DNA from: Candidatus Nitrosopumilus sp.
GTDB lineage: Archaea > Thermoproteota > Nitrososphaeria > Nitrososphaerales > Nitrosopumilaceae
Assembly: GCA_003702525.1 (NCBI GenBank)
Contig: REGJ01000003.1
Coordinates: 16,093-80,092 of the forward strand
Reading direction: 5' to 3'
DNA length: 64,000 bases
Below, one piece after another: positions 16,582-25,829 of the stretch. Numbering within the stretch: position 1 is the first letter of the stretch; every line of letters begins with the position of its first letter. The position numbers and the translations under genes were made by a program. The notes below the pieces were generated by a model that did no database searches, was not told the DNA's origin, and saw only the letters and a list, made by a program, of their open reading frames with translations.

Positions 16582-16767
16582 TTATTCTGCTTCAAACTTA
16601 TCACAACCAGAATTGCAAGGTTTGTTCATAACACCTTCACATTTTCCAACGTCATTATGCATTATTCTGTGATGACCACAAATTTTGCACTTTTCTCTAA
16701 AATGAGAAATTAATTCGGCAGTAAGAATTCCAGATTGTTGAATTTTTGATTCAGTCTCTGCAGTCAT
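16582..16767 (-). CDS. Small Cys/His zinc-binding protein (61 aa)
   Basis: From the ATG at 16767 the product is MTAETESKIQQSGIL... followed by 'CKICGHHRIMH', 'GKCEG' and 'CNSGCDKF', giving at least five Cys and three His in 30 residues. It is likely a zinc-binding module. Longer in-frame versions would read into the neighbouring tRNA gene, so the downstream ATG is preferred. Function is unknown. Confidence 0.65.
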   Translation of the reverse strand: MTAETESKIQQSGILTAELISHFREKCKICGHHRIMHNDVGKCEGVMNKPCNSGCDKFEAE

Positions 16768-16805
16768 GTTGAATCTCAATCGATGTACTTTAAAAATTGT
16801 AAACA

Positions 16806-16887
16806 CGCCGGGAAAGGGACTCGAACCCCTGCACGCTTGCACGTAGCCGTTTTCGAGACGGCCGCCTTACCACTTGGCTACCCCGGC
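16806..16887 (-). tRNA. trnS: tRNA-Ser (anticodon CGA)
   Basis: Read on the minus strand, the 82-nt RNA begins GCCGGGG and ends TCCCGGC plus discriminator G, giving a seven-pair acceptor stem with one G-U. The anticodon stem GCCGT/ACGGC holds the seven-base loop CTCGAAA, so the anticodon is CGA (serine, codon UCG). The long variable arm of about 15 nt and the G discriminator fit a class II tRNA-Ser. The T arm AGGGG-TTCGAGT-CCCTT is intact. CCA is not encoded and I see no intron. Confidence 0.95.
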
Positions 16888-16927
16888 AATTAATATGAGA
16901 TCATCTCTATAATAAAGCAAATCAGAA

Positions 16928-17191
16928 CTAGGATTTTTTATCAATTCTAAACAGTTCATCTTTGAATCTTTTTTTGATTTGTTCTTTAGTACGATTCCAT
17001 TCTTCATCTGAAACAGTATCAGTGAAAATAGAATGATAACCTGAAAAATCCATATTCAGAATAGAGTTAATTTCTTGTTTTTCAGACTCGGTTAATGGAA
17101 AATACGAAGTTATTTTCAGCACATTATCATCATTGTATTTTATTTCAAAGATTTTGTCTTCAAGATAAGAAGGCAAGGTTAGTTTTGACAC
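16928..17191 (-). CDS. Hypothetical protein (87 aa)
   Basis: This soluble 87-residue protein starts at GTG (MSKLTLPSYLEDKIFEIKYN) and looks like an alpha/beta module followed by a charged helix ('EEWNRTKEQIKKRFKDELF'). There is no Cys and no membrane segment. It is divergent from the FEN-1 gene and about 40 bp from the tRNA. I do not recognise the family. Confidence 0.55.
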   Translation of the reverse strand: MSKLTLPSYLEDKIFEIKYNDDNVLKITSYFPLTESEKQEINSILNMDFSGYHSIFTDTVSDEEWNRTKEQIKKRFKDELFRIDKKS

Positions 17192-17290
17192 AACACACTA
17201 GAAATAAAATCAATATTAAAATCGATTTTTTCAAATTCCGATCTATTTGAAAAGATAAACACAAAATAGCACAAAATTTCAACAAAAACC

Positions 17291-18313
17291 ATGGGATTAA
17301 ATCTCAAAGATTTAGTTGTCAGAGAAAAAACGACGTTAGAAGCATTTTCAAACAAAGTTATTGCAATAGATGCATACAATGCAATCTACCAGTTTCTAGC
17401 AAGTATTAGAGGTCCAGACGGACTACAATTGTCAGATTCAGAGGGCAGGATTACAAGCCATCTAAGTGGATTACTGTATAGAAATGTGAATTTTCTTTCC
17501 TTAGGAATAAAACCAGTTTATGTTTTTGATGGAAAACCACCATCACTAAAAACAGCAGAAATTGAGCGTAGAAAGCAAATCAAAATGGATGCTACCATCA
17601 AATACGAAAAAGCAATCGCAGATGGAAATATGGAAGATGCTAGAAAATATGCTCAACAAACAACAAGTATGAAAGACGGAATGGTAAAAGAGTCAAAACA
17701 ACTTTTGACATATTTTGGAATTCCCTATATCGAAGCTCCATCAGAAGGAGAAGCAACTGCAGCTCATCTAACAAACACAGGTCAAGCATATGCTTCAGCA
17801 AGTCAAGATTTTGATTCTATTTTGTGTGGGGCAAAAAGACTAGTAAGAAATTTTACAAACAGTGGTAGAAGAAAAATTCCAAACAAGAATACATACATCG
17901 ACATTGTTCCAGAAGTTATTGAAACTCAAAAAACTTTAGACTCGTTAGGATTAACACGTGAAGAATTAATTGATGTGGGGATTTTGATTGGAACTGACTT
18001 TAATCCAAATGGATTTGAAAGAGTTGGTCCAAAGACTGCATTAAAAATGATCAAACAACATTCAAAATTAGAAGACATTCCACAAATTCAAGAGCAATTA
18101 GAAGAAATTGATTATCAAGAGATTAGAAAAATATTTTTGAATCCTGAAGTTGCAGATGTAGAAGAAATTGTTTTTAAAAATGTAGATTATGAAGGAATGA
18201 CAAATTATCTTGTAAAAGAAAGAAGTTTCTCTGAAGACAGAGTTAATTCAACATTAAACAGATTAAAAAAAGCACTAGAAAAGAAAAGCCAAAACTTGGA
18301 TCAGTGGTTTTGA
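17291..18313 (+). CDS. fen: Flap endonuclease 1 (FEN-1/XPG family)
   Basis: It cuts 5' flaps during Okazaki fragment maturation and base excision repair. The 340-residue length is normal for archaeal FEN-1. The N-domain has '[14 protein letters not shown]' and '[11 protein letters not shown]', and the I-domain has '[13 protein letters not shown]' and '[20 protein letters not shown]' with the metal-binding acids. A helix-hairpin-helix region lies around '[20 protein letters not shown]'. The C-terminus SQNLDQWF resembles a PCNA-interacting (PIP) box, though the leading Gln is one residue closer to Leu than in the consensus. It is divergent from a small unknown gene. Confidence 0.95.
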   Translation: MGLNLKDLVVREKTTLEAFSNKVIAIDAYNAIYQFLASIRGPDGLQLSDSEGRITSHLSGLLYRNVNFLSLGIKPVYVFDGKPPSLKTAEIERRKQIKMDATIKYEKAIADGNMEDARKYAQQTTSMKDGMVKESKQLLTYFGIPYIEAPSEGEATAAHLTNTGQAYASASQDFDSILCGAKRLVRNFTNSGRRKIPNKNTYIDIVPEVIETQKTLDSLGLTREELIDVGILIGTDFNPNGFERVGPKTALKMIKQHSKLEDIPQIQEQLEEIDYQEIRKIFLNPEVADVEEIVFKNVDYEGMTNYLVKERSFSEDRVNSTLNRLKKALEKKSQNLDQWF

Positions 18314-18324
18314 AAAGATTTCAA

Positions 18325-18341
18325 TTTAATAACTAGTTATT
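18325..18341 (+). promoter_or_regulatory. TATA-like element with abutting 14-bp palindrome upstream of the PAS gene
   Basis: The stretch tttaat at 18325-18330 lies about 27 bp before the ATG at 18355, so the promoter is leaderless. A perfect palindrome AATAACTAGTTATT spans 18328-18341 and overlaps the end of the TATA element, where a bound repressor would block initiation. Operator function is inferred. Confidence 0.4.
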
Positions 18342-18354
18342 ACAATTTTAAAAA

Positions 18355-18879
18355 ATGCCTCAAACAGAAGCACGAAAAACCCTCAAAGATGCACCAGTGA
18401 TGTGGAGAAGAATCAACTCCATTGGAGCAATACTGGACTGCAACTCCACATATGCAGCAAATCTAGGATATGCAAAATCAGAGATTCTAGGCAAGACAAT
18501 CTTTGAACACGTGCCTAAGGAGGAATGGCAGGACATGAATAATTCACTCAAAACATGGTTTGAGACAGGAAAAGTAACTGATAGAAAAATTATCTTCAAG
18601 AGGCAAGATGGCAGTACATTTCCAGGAGTATTGCATGCAACAAGTCTATATGATGAAAACAAAAATCTTCTTGGAAGTAATACAGTAATTTTTGACTTGA
18701 CTCAAATGAATGATGAAAAAATTAAAGAATATGAAGAATTTTTCAAAGATGCAAATAGTAGATTAGATGAAATTAAAGAAAAAGAGTATAACGAATTAGA
18801 TGAAGAATCAAAATCAGAATATGATGGACTCAAAGATATGTTTGAAATGCTATCTACAATTGATTTAAGAAAAATCTAG
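18355..18879 (+). CDS. Single PAS-domain protein
   Basis: The 174-residue product has one PAS domain at about residues 12-125: '[34 protein letters not shown]', the loop '[20 protein letters not shown]' and '[12 protein letters not shown]'. A charged helix of about 50 residues follows. There is no kinase, HTH or other output domain, so it may sense a small ligand or redox state and signal by binding a partner. Its stop overlaps the stop of the convergent acetyl-CoA synthetase gene. A 14-bp palindrome overlaps its TATA element. Confidence 0.85.
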   Translation: MPQTEARKTLKDAPVMWRRINSIGAILDCNSTYAANLGYAKSEILGKTIFEHVPKEEWQDMNNSLKTWFETGKVTDRKIIFKRQDGSTFPGVLHATSLYDENKNLLGSNTVIFDLTQMNDEKIKEYEEFFKDANSRLDEIKEKEYNELDEESKSEYDGLKDMFEMLSTIDLRKI

Positions 18880-20792
18880 TTTGACTCTTTGATTGATTTT
18901 TGAATTTCATCAAATGCAGTTTGTACTTCAGTAACTGCTGCTCCATCTTCTAATGTACTGATATCACCAATCTTTTCATTATTTCCTATTGCCTTTAGTA
19001 AGCGTCTCATGATTTTTCCACTTCTAGTCTTTGGCAGTTTTGAGACAAAGTAGATTTGTTTAGGTGTAGCAATAGCACCAATATCAGTTCTAATTTTTTC
19101 AACAAGTTCTTTTTCTAAAACTTTGTTTTCAGTTGTAACACCTTCTTTTAGTACAACAAATGCAATAATGACTTCACCTTTTACTTCATCAGGAATTCCA
19201 CATGCAGCAGATTCAGCAACATCATCATGAGACACAATGCAACTTTCAAGTTCTGCAGTTCCAATTCGGTGACCTGCGACTTTTAGAACATCATCAGCAC
19301 GTCCAAGAAGCCAAAGATAACCATCTGAATCTTTTAGGGCATAGTCACCAGGATAATAGTAATTTTCGTATTTTGACCAATAGACTGTCTTGTATTTTTC
19401 ATCATCACCCCACAGGGTCAAAAGCATGCCAGGCCATGGATTCTTGACTACAAGATAGCCTTTGGTATTAGGCTCTACATCCTCTCCATTTTCATCTACT
19501 ACAGTGATATTCACGCCTGGAATAGGAAGGGTTCCAGAGCCAGGTTTGAGAGGAATGGTCTCAAGACCAGGAAGTGGGGAAATTAACATTCCCCCAGTTT
19601 CAGTCTGCCACCAAGTATCAATAATTGGACATTTTTCTTTTCCAATAGTTTTGTAATACCATCTCCAAACTTCAGGATTGATTGGTTCACCAACTGTTCC
19701 AAGTAATCGCAATGTGGAAAGATCAAATGAGTTTGGAATATCATCACCGAATTTCATAAACATTCTAAGTGCAGTCGGAGTAGTGTAGAAGATTGTTGCT
19801 TTGTATTTTTGTAATATATCCCACATTCTTGATGCATCAGGAAAGTCAGGAGCTCCTTCATACATAATTTCAGTTGCACCATGTAACAGTGGAGCATAAA
19901 CAACATAACTATGTCCGGTTACCCAACCAATATCCGCAGTACAGAAAAATACATCAGAATCTTTAATGTCAAATGCCCATTTGAAAGTTGAATGAAGATG
20001 AGTCAAATATCCACCAGTACCATGTAGAACACCTTTTGGTTTTCCGGTAGTTCCAGAAGTATACAAAATGTAAAGTGGATGTGTACTATCTAATTTTTCT
20101 GCAGGATAATTATCAGATGCATTGTTCATTAAATCATTCCAAAGTTTATCCTTTGAATTCATTGAAATTTCATTTTTTGTTCTCTCTACAACAACCACAT
20201 TTTTAACAAAATCAAATCCTTCAATTGCTTCATCAACTACTTCTTTGAGTTTTACAATTTTTCCACGGCGATAACCACCATCTGCAGTTACAATTACTTT
20301 AGATTTTGAATCGTCAACTCTATCTCTAATTGATGTTGCACTAAATCCTGAAAAGATAACAGTGTGAGTTGCACCAATTCGGGCACATGCTAACATTGCA
20401 ATTGGCAATTCAGGGATCATTGGAAGGTACAAAGTTACACGGTCTCCTTTTTCAACACCAAGAGATTTTAGTACATTTGAGAATTTTTGAACTTCAGTTA
20501 GCATTTGACCATATGTGAGAATTCTAGAATCCCCATTTTCACCCTCCCACAAAATGGCAGATTTTTGCGATTTTGTGTCCTGATGAACATCTAGGGCGTT
20601 GTAAGAGGCATTAATCGTGCCTCCAACAAACCATCTTGCAAAGGGAGGCTGCCAATCCAAGGTCTTTTCCCAAGGAGAAAACCAAGTGAGATTTTTTGCC
20701 TGATCGTCCCAAAAAGAGACAAAGTCAGAATCAGCCTTTTTTCGGATATCAGTGTCATTATTTCCAAGCCCAATATTGTAGGTATCAGACAT
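18876..20792 (-). CDS. acs: Acetyl-CoA synthetase (AMP-forming)
   Basis: It activates acetate (or propionate) with ATP and CoA to acyl-CoA. The 638-residue product is full length. It shows the N-terminal ACS block ('[24 protein letters not shown]'-type segment), the adenylation motif '[12 protein letters not shown]' near residue 245, 'TWWQTETGG' (A4-like), '[34 protein letters not shown]' across the hinge, and the C-terminal 'RSGKIMRR' with the Lys that is acetylated in regulated homologues. The start is the ATG at 20792; a TTG immediately upstream is less likely. Whether acetate or propionate is preferred cannot be told. Confidence 0.96.
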   Translation of the reverse strand: MSDTYNIGLGNNDTDIRKKADSDFVSFWDDQAKNLTWFSPWEKTLDWQPPFARWFVGGTINASYNALDVHQDTKSQKSAILWEGENGDSRILTYGQMLTEVQKFSNVLKSLGVEKGDRVTLYLPMIPELPIAMLACARIGATHTVIFSGFSATSIRDRVDDSKSKVIVTADGGYRRGKIVKLKEVVDEAIEGFDFVKNVVVVERTKNEISMNSKDKLWNDLMNNASDNYPAEKLDSTHPLYILYTSGTTGKPKGVLHGTGGYLTHLHSTFKWAFDIKDSDVFFCTADIGWVTGHSYVVYAPLLHGATEIMYEGAPDFPDASRMWDILQKYKATIFYTTPTALRMFMKFGDDIPNSFDLSTLRLLGTVGEPINPEVWRWYYKTIGKEKCPIIDTWWQTETGGMLISPLPGLETIPLKPGSGTLPIPGVNITVVDENGEDVEPNTKGYLVVKNPWPGMLLTLWGDDEKYKTVYWSKYENYYYPGDYALKDSDGYLWLLGRADDVLKVAGHRIGTAELESCIVSHDDVAESAACGIPDEVKGEVIIAFVVLKEGVTTENKVLEKELVEKIRTDIGAIATPKQIYFVSKLPKTRSGKIMRRLLKAIGNNEKIGDISTLEDGAAVTEVQTAFDEIQKSIKESN

Positions 20793-20846
20793 CAAAAAGT
20801 GTATGAGCTATGATCTTTCTAAATGTTAAAAAAATAATTAAAAAAA

Positions 20847-21725
20847 TTATTGTGCTTCCATTCTAGCAAGCCAATCATTATCGTTGTCGTCTTTTGGAGT
20901 CTCTGCGGTCACCTGTTGGGGTGGTTCTGGAAATGCAAATGTTACTTCAGATTCTGTTGGTGGTTCTGGTACAGGGGATGCACTTACCTCAATTGGTTCT
21001 GAAGGTGTTGTAACGGGTTCTGTTGGTGCTTCCGGAAGACTTGTTTGAACTACTTGTTGTGGTTCATTTGTCTCCAGATATGAAACGGCTGATTCTTGGA
21101 TGTCTGGTGTAGGAGGGGCTGTTATCTCTTGTACTTCTAATCCAAGGTCTGCAATTCTACTCTTAACATTTTCAATTTCTGCTACTTCGTGAGTTACATG
21201 CTCAATTACCTCAGTTGTGCATGATTTCACAGTTTCAAATGTTTCTTCAGAGATTTCATTGCTCTTGAATTGTACTTTTGCATCAAATGATAACATCTTT
21301 GCAGACTTCATTTGTTCATCTAGCTCAGTCAATCTTGCCTCAAGTTTGGCTTTGATTTCACTTTCTGTTTCATCCAATGATACAAGTTTTGACTTGTATT
21401 TTTCATGAATTATTTCTGCATCTTCTTTCATGTCATCATTTTCTGAAACAATATCAATCAAGGCCTTTAGACGACGTAGAGTTAGTTGTTTTTCACGAAT
21501 GAGTCTTTGAGAGTCGAGTCTCCATTTTGGAATAAAAATAACTACATCGCCTTGAACTACTAGTTGCTCATATTGGATTTGCTGTAATCCTTGAGAACCG
21601 CAGTCAACGCCAACGGATTGAATACTTCCGTCAATGTCAGTTATTGTTCCTGCGACTTTACCCATGAATGTTCCGTACATGTCTTTGACGTTTTTACCGA
21701 TTATCTCGATATCGTCTTGGGTCAT
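20847..21725 (-). CDS. cdvA: CdvA cell-division protein
   Basis: CdvA recruits ESCRT-III (CdvB) to mid-cell in archaea using the Cdv division system. The 292-residue product has the expected order. A PRC-barrel-like N-terminal domain ('IIGKNVKDMYGTFMGKVAGTITDIDGSIQSVGVD', residues 5-75) is followed by a coiled coil to about residue 200, then a Pro/Glu/Thr-rich linker. A short terminal helix 'NDWLARMEAQ' fits the ESCRT-III-binding peptide of CdvA. The start is ambiguous: a TTG at 21758 adds 11 residues. cdvB and cdvC are not in the window. The upstream region holds repeated TTAGTAA motifs. Confidence 0.85.
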   Translation of the reverse strand: MTQDDIEIIGKNVKDMYGTFMGKVAGTITDIDGSIQSVGVDCGSQGLQQIQYEQLVVQGDVVIFIPKWRLDSQRLIREKQLTLRRLKALIDIVSENDDMKEDAEIIHEKYKSKLVSLDETESEIKAKLEARLTELDEQMKSAKMLSFDAKVQFKSNEISEETFETVKSCTTEVIEHVTHEVAEIENVKSRIADLGLEVQEITAPPTPDIQESAVSYLETNEPQQVVQTSLPEAPTEPVTTPSEPIEVSASPVPEPPTESEVTFAFPEPPQQVTAETPKDDNDNDWLARMEAQ

Positions 21726-21780
21726 GTGTGTAACTTTAGAGATATGTATAACCGACAAAGTGTAAGGAATCTTTTTAGTT

Positions 21781-21827
21781 TTAGTAAGATTATTTTTACT
21801 AACTTAAAATCCAGTCATTTTTAGTAA
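21781..21827. repeat. TTAGTAA repeats in the cdvA upstream region
   Basis: TTAGTAA occurs at 21781-21787 and 21821-21827 and in inverted form (TTACTAA) at 21796-21802. The first two form a 7-bp inverted repeat with an 8-bp spacer. They sit between cdvA and a divergent gene, where regulatory sites for either would be. A near copy (TTAGTAG) follows at about 21848. Confidence 0.4.
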
Positions 21828-21858
21828 TTTTAAAATTTAGAGGCTAATTAGTAGGCTC

Positions 21859-22152
21859 ATGATTCAAAGAGAAGAACTTGAACAGATTTTGAATTTTGTG
21901 TCAAGCAGATGGTCTGAAGTCGCTAAAGAAAAAGATAGTAAAGTTATGGAGAATTTGCCAAGTGATTTCTGGATGAACTCTGTTGGAGGGAAAACTGCCA
22001 ACAATGGTTTTTGGGTGACCACTTTGATGTACACTGAAAATGAAGCTGATGCAGCTGCATTCAAAGAAGTATTACTTAGATGGCAAGCAAAAGGTCAAGA
22101 AGGCAACAAAGACAAAGGTCCCGATCTAATTCAAATTGGAAAAAAGAAATAG
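21859..22152 (+). CDS. Hypothetical protein (97 aa)
   Basis: A soluble, Lys/Glu-rich protein starts MIQREELEQILNFVSSRW and ends KKK. 'FWMNSVGGKTANNGFWVTTLMYTENEADA' suggests a compact alpha/beta domain, but I do not recognise it. It is divergent from cdvA across an about 130-bp region and lies 11 bp upstream of the ThyX-like gene, so it may form an operon with that gene. Confidence 0.6.
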   Translation: MIQREELEQILNFVSSRWSEVAKEKDSKVMENLPSDFWMNSVGGKTANNGFWVTTLMYTENEADAAAFKEVLLRWQAKGQEGNKDKGPDLIQIGKKK

Positions 22153-22163
22153 ACTATTAATAA

Positions 22164-23801
22164 TTGAATTACTTGACACCATTATTGTCAGAATTTTCAG
22201 TTAAAGAAAAAAAGATTCTATCAGATCATTTTTCAAATACTGATGGCAATGTGTTTGCCATAATCACACCACAACAAGTTGATCGTGGTGCATTGATGTC
22301 AAGATATAGTAGAACAGATAAAAGTATGCGACGAATTTTTCTTGACGAATTTCTAAAAAACAAAAACAGGGGGGAGGAATTTTACAACAGAGTACTTTTA
22401 GAATATGGAGATGATTCAGTTGCAGAACTTGGTGAAGCACAAATTGCAATTGAAGGATTGTCAAACATTGCAGTAAAAAAAATTGAAGATAGAAGGATTG
22501 GATTATCATATTTAGAAAAATCATCAAGATATGTTGCATGGAACAAAAAGGAAAATGGAAAGTACAGATTTTACAGAGATCCAGAAATCATGAAATCAAA
22601 ATTTGCAGACTTGTATGAAGAGACATGTAATTTTTCATTTGATGTTTATTCAAGAAACATTGAACCGATGATAAATTATGTAAGAGAAAAATATCCAATT
22701 GAAAAATATAATTTTAAAGATTCTATAGATGGAAAAGAAAAATCATTTTCAAAATTGAAAAATGAAAGTGACATAAAATCTGCAAACATGATTTACAAAG
22801 GTTCAACAAAAGCCAAAGCATTAGATATTCTAAGAGGATTGTTACCGGCATCAACTTTAACCAATGTTGGCATCACAGGTAATGGCAGAGCATTTGAGTA
22901 TCTACTAACAGTTCTAGGCTCATCTGACCTCAAAGAAGAGCAAGATTTAGCCTCAAAAATCAAAAAAGAACTCGATAAAATTATCAAATCATTTGTTCGA
23001 AGAGCTGATGACAAACATGGAAAAGCATTTCAAAAATATCTCAGAGATGTAAAAAATAAATCAAGAATAATTTCAAATAAACAAATCAAATCAAATCCAA
23101 AGAAAGGGACAAGAACAAAACTAGTAGATTATGAGTCTGAAAAAACTGCAATTGATAAAATAATTACGAGTATAATGTATGAACAATCTCCTAGCACATC
23201 ATACCAAGATATTTTACAACAAGTCAAAAAAATGTCAATAAAAAATAAAACTAAAATCATTGATGAATTTGCAAAACTTCGAACAAATAGAAGACATAGA
23301 CCATCACGTGCATTTGAAAATGTCTACTATACATTTGATTTATACAATAACTTTGGAATGTTCAGAGATTTTCATAGACATAGAGCACTAACATTAGAAA
23401 GACAACTACTTACAACAGATCACGGATATAACATGCCAAATGAGATAAAGATTCTTGGAATCGAGAAGGATTTTAAAGATTGTATGAACAAAACAAAAGA
23501 AACATTTGATAAAATTAGTAAAAAATATCCTGAACAAGGACAATATGTTGTAAACTTTGCATACAATTATCCATACTTTATTAAATTCAATCTAAGAGAA
23601 GCATGTCATCTGTTAGAATTAAGAACAGTTCCTCAAGGACATGTAGATTACAGAAAAGTTGCACAGCAAATGTTTTTGCAAATCAACAAGGTACATCCAA
23701 ACTTGAGTAAAATTATGAAATTTGTGGATATGAAAGAATATGATTTGGAGAGATTTGAATCAGAGAAAAGAACAGAAGAAAAAAGAAAGAAGTTAAAATA
23801 G
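22164..23801 (+). CDS. Tandem ThyX-like (flavin-dependent thymidylate synthase fold) protein
   Basis: The 545-residue product seems to be two ThyX-like modules fused. The first (residues about 20-130) has '[40 protein letters not shown]', which matches the ThyX substrate/FAD region RHRxxSxxExSxRY but with 'RRIGLS'. The second (about 385-500) has '[19 protein letters not shown]', where RHR is kept and the SxxExSxRY part is degenerate. ThyX makes dTMP with FAD and methylene-folate; here each half has only part of the motif, so the activity is uncertain. Between them lies an about 200-residue lineage-specific Lys-rich insert. The start is TTG, because no ATG occurs before residue 45. Confidence 0.75.
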   Translation: MNYLTPLLSEFSVKEKKILSDHFSNTDGNVFAIITPQQVDRGALMSRYSRTDKSMRRIFLDEFLKNKNRGEEFYNRVLLEYGDDSVAELGEAQIAIEGLSNIAVKKIEDRRIGLSYLEKSSRYVAWNKKENGKYRFYRDPEIMKSKFADLYEETCNFSFDVYSRNIEPMINYVREKYPIEKYNFKDSIDGKEKSFSKLKNESDIKSANMIYKGSTKAKALDILRGLLPASTLTNVGITGNGRAFEYLLTVLGSSDLKEEQDLASKIKKELDKIIKSFVRRADDKHGKAFQKYLRDVKNKSRIISNKQIKSNPKKGTRTKLVDYESEKTAIDKIITSIMYEQSPSTSYQDILQQVKKMSIKNKTKIIDEFAKLRTNRRHRPSRAFENVYYTFDLYNNFGMFRDFHRHRALTLERQLLTTDHGYNMPNEIKILGIEKDFKDCMNKTKETFDKISKKYPEQGQYVVNFAYNYPYFIKFNLREACHLLELRTVPQGHVDYRKVAQQMFLQINKVHPNLSKIMKFVDMKEYDLERFESEKRTEEKRKKLK

Positions 23802-23836
23802 AAAATATTCAAATAATTTTAAAGTGAAAATAAGAC

Positions 23837-24244
23837 ATGTCAGAGAAAGTTAGAAAATCACCAGAAGAATGGAAAGAGCAGTTAACGCCAGATCAATACG
23901 AAATTTGCATTAATCATGGAACAGAACCACCATTTTCAGGAAAATACAACAATACAAAACTAGAAGGCAAGTTCAAATGCACATGTTGTGGAGAAGAACT
24001 CTTCTCATCAGATGCAAAATTTGATTCAGGTTCAGGTTGGCCAAGTTTCTGGGAGCCAGTTTCAGAAGAAAAGATCGAATATATTTCAGATACATCATAT
24101 GGAATGGTAAGAACCGAAGTCAATTGCAATAAGTGTGGAGCACATTTAGGACATGTTTTTGATGATGGGCCCAAGCCTACAAACCAAAGATATTGTATCA
24201 ACTCTGTTTCATTACAACATGAAAAAGATGAAGAGGGTCAATAA
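23837..24244 (+). CDS. msrB: Peptide-methionine (R)-S-oxide reductase
   Basis: It repairs oxidised methionine. The 135-residue product has the MsrB fold with zinc ligands Cys48, Cys51, Cys97 and Cys100, the conserved 'FDSGSGWPSFWEP', and the catalytic Cys120 in 'RYCINSVSL'. It lacks a membrane anchor or fused MsrA domain, so it is a cytoplasmic single-domain enzyme that would be recycled by thioredoxin (a reductase gene is at 47987). The gene follows the ThyX-like gene by 35 bp. Confidence 0.97.
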   Translation: MSEKVRKSPEEWKEQLTPDQYEICINHGTEPPFSGKYNNTKLEGKFKCTCCGEELFSSDAKFDSGSGWPSFWEPVSEEKIEYISDTSYGMVRTEVNCNKCGAHLGHVFDDGPKPTNQRYCINSVSLQHEKDEEGQ

Positions 24245-24336
24245 TTTCAAAAATTATTAATAAAACACATTTAATGATAAGAAAATCAAATGAAAAAGAA
24301 AATGAGCAACAATCATAGTAAAAGGAATGACGTAAT

Positions 24337-25347
24337 TTGAGAATAATATTATGTGGATTTGGTGTTGTTGGCCAAAGTTTAGTGAAATTATTTGAATCAA
24401 GAGCAGAGGATCTGTATGCAAAATATGGACTCAAGCCAAGAATAGTTGGAGTCTTTGATAGTAAAGGAAGTGCAGTAAACCCATCAGGGTTAGACTTGAA
24501 CAAACTCATCGAAGTCAAGAAAAAATTTGGAACGGTAAGAAATTATGCAGATACCAAAAATACAATGTCAGGCATTGATATGCTCAAAAATGTTGAAGCA
24601 GACGTTCTCATTGAAACTACTGCCAGCAATTACAAAGACGCAGAGCCAGGTATGACACACATTACAACTGCAATGAAAAAAGGAATGCATGTGATATCAG
24701 TAAACAAAGGGCCGCTTGCACTTGCATTTCCATCATTAATGGAGCTTGCAACATACAATCAAGTCATGTTCAAGTTTAGTGGAACCGTAGGTGGAGGAAC
24801 ACCAATTCTAGATTATGCAAAAAACAGCCTAAGTGGTGAAAGAATCACATCATTTGCAGGCATTTTGAATGGAACTACAAACTATATCCTAACTAATATG
24901 GCAACAGGGGTTTCATATGAAGACGCACTAAAAGACGCCCAGGACAAGGGATACGTCGAAGCAGATGAATCCCTAGATTTGGATGGTCTTGATGCTGCAG
25001 CCAAATTAGTAATTCTTGCAAATTGGATTATGGGAATGAAAGTTACATTGCCAGACATTAATTGTACAGGGATTCGTAAAGTTACAACAGAAGATATCAA
25101 AAAGGCAGAGAAAAATAATTGTGCAATAAAACTAATCGCATCATGCAATAAAGAACTAATTGTTGGACCAAAAGAGATTCCAAATGATGACCCACTTTGT
25201 GTAAATGGAACACTCAATGCAATTGCATTTACATCAGAGCATTCAGGCACACAAACAATCATTGGACGAGGTGCTGGAGGCATGGAAACTGCCAGTTCCA
25301 TTCTAAGAGATTTGCTAGACATTAGACAAGAGATTGCTAGAACTTGA
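24337..25347 (+). CDS. hom: Homoserine dehydrogenase
   Basis: It reduces aspartate semialdehyde to homoserine for threonine and methionine synthesis. The 336-residue product starts (TTG) with 'IILCGFGVVGQSLVKLF', the Rossmann nucleotide site. The catalytic domain follows, with 'VNKGPLAL', 'KFSGTVGGGTPIL', 'GILNGTTNYIL' and 'GYVEADESLDLDGLDAAAKL'. There is no ACT or aspartokinase domain, so it is the short archaeal form. It overlaps the PUA gene start by 4 bp (TTGA), so the two are translationally coupled. Confidence 0.96.
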   Translation: MRIILCGFGVVGQSLVKLFESRAEDLYAKYGLKPRIVGVFDSKGSAVNPSGLDLNKLIEVKKKFGTVRNYADTKNTMSGIDMLKNVEADVLIETTASNYKDAEPGMTHITTAMKKGMHVISVNKGPLALAFPSLMELATYNQVMFKFSGTVGGGTPILDYAKNSLSGERITSFAGILNGTTNYILTNMATGVSYEDALKDAQDKGYVEADESLDLDGLDAAAKLVILANWIMGMKVTLPDINCTGIRKVTTEDIKKAEKNNCAIKLIASCNKELIVGPKEIPNDDPLCVNGTLNAIAFTSEHSGTQTIIGRGAGGMETASSILRDLLDIRQEIART

Positions 25348-25820
25348 AATCAAATTTAATTTCAAAGAGTGAGACATCTGCACTCTTAAAGACAGTTTCA
25401 GAACAATGGGGAATTGAATTTCCTAAAATAAAAAATCTCAAAGTACATCAGATTTTGGATGATGCACAAATCATTACAGGAAAAGGAATCAAAATTCTAA
25501 AAATCAATGATGATTACTTGCCATTTTTATCAGAAACAGAAACTCTAGAGAAATTTCCTAGTGTTACAGTAGATATGGGTGCAATCAAATTCATGTGCAA
25601 AGGTGCAAACTTGATGAGACCAGGAATTAGATCATTTACAGAATTTGAAAAAGACAAACTAGTTTGTATTGTTGAAGAATCACAACACAAGTTTTTGGCA
25701 GTAGGAAAATCAGTTATCTCAAGTCAAGAAGTAGAAAACATGGACAAGGGAGAAGTATTGAAAAACCTACATTACATTTCTGATAAATTCTGGGAGACTG
25801 GAAAAACGATTTATGATTAG
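25344..25820 (+). CDS. PUA-domain RNA-binding protein
   Basis: The 158-residue product ends in a PUA domain ('FPSVTVDMGAIKFMCKGANLMRPGIRSF' and 'LAVGKSVISSQEVENMDKG'). Its N-terminal domain of about 70 residues has the pattern of the archaeal Tma20/MCT-1-like family. These proteins bind structured RNA, and MCT-1 relatives act on ribosomes and translation. It starts with TTG inside the stop codon of hom; that link to amino-acid biosynthesis may be only positional. Confidence 0.85.
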   Translation: MKSNLISKSETSALLKTVSEQWGIEFPKIKNLKVHQILDDAQIITGKGIKILKINDDYLPFLSETETLEKFPSVTVDMGAIKFMCKGANLMRPGIRSFTEFEKDKLVCIVEESQHKFLAVGKSVISSQEVENMDKGEVLKNLHYISDKFWETGKTIYD

Positions 25821-25829
25821 TTCTAAAGT

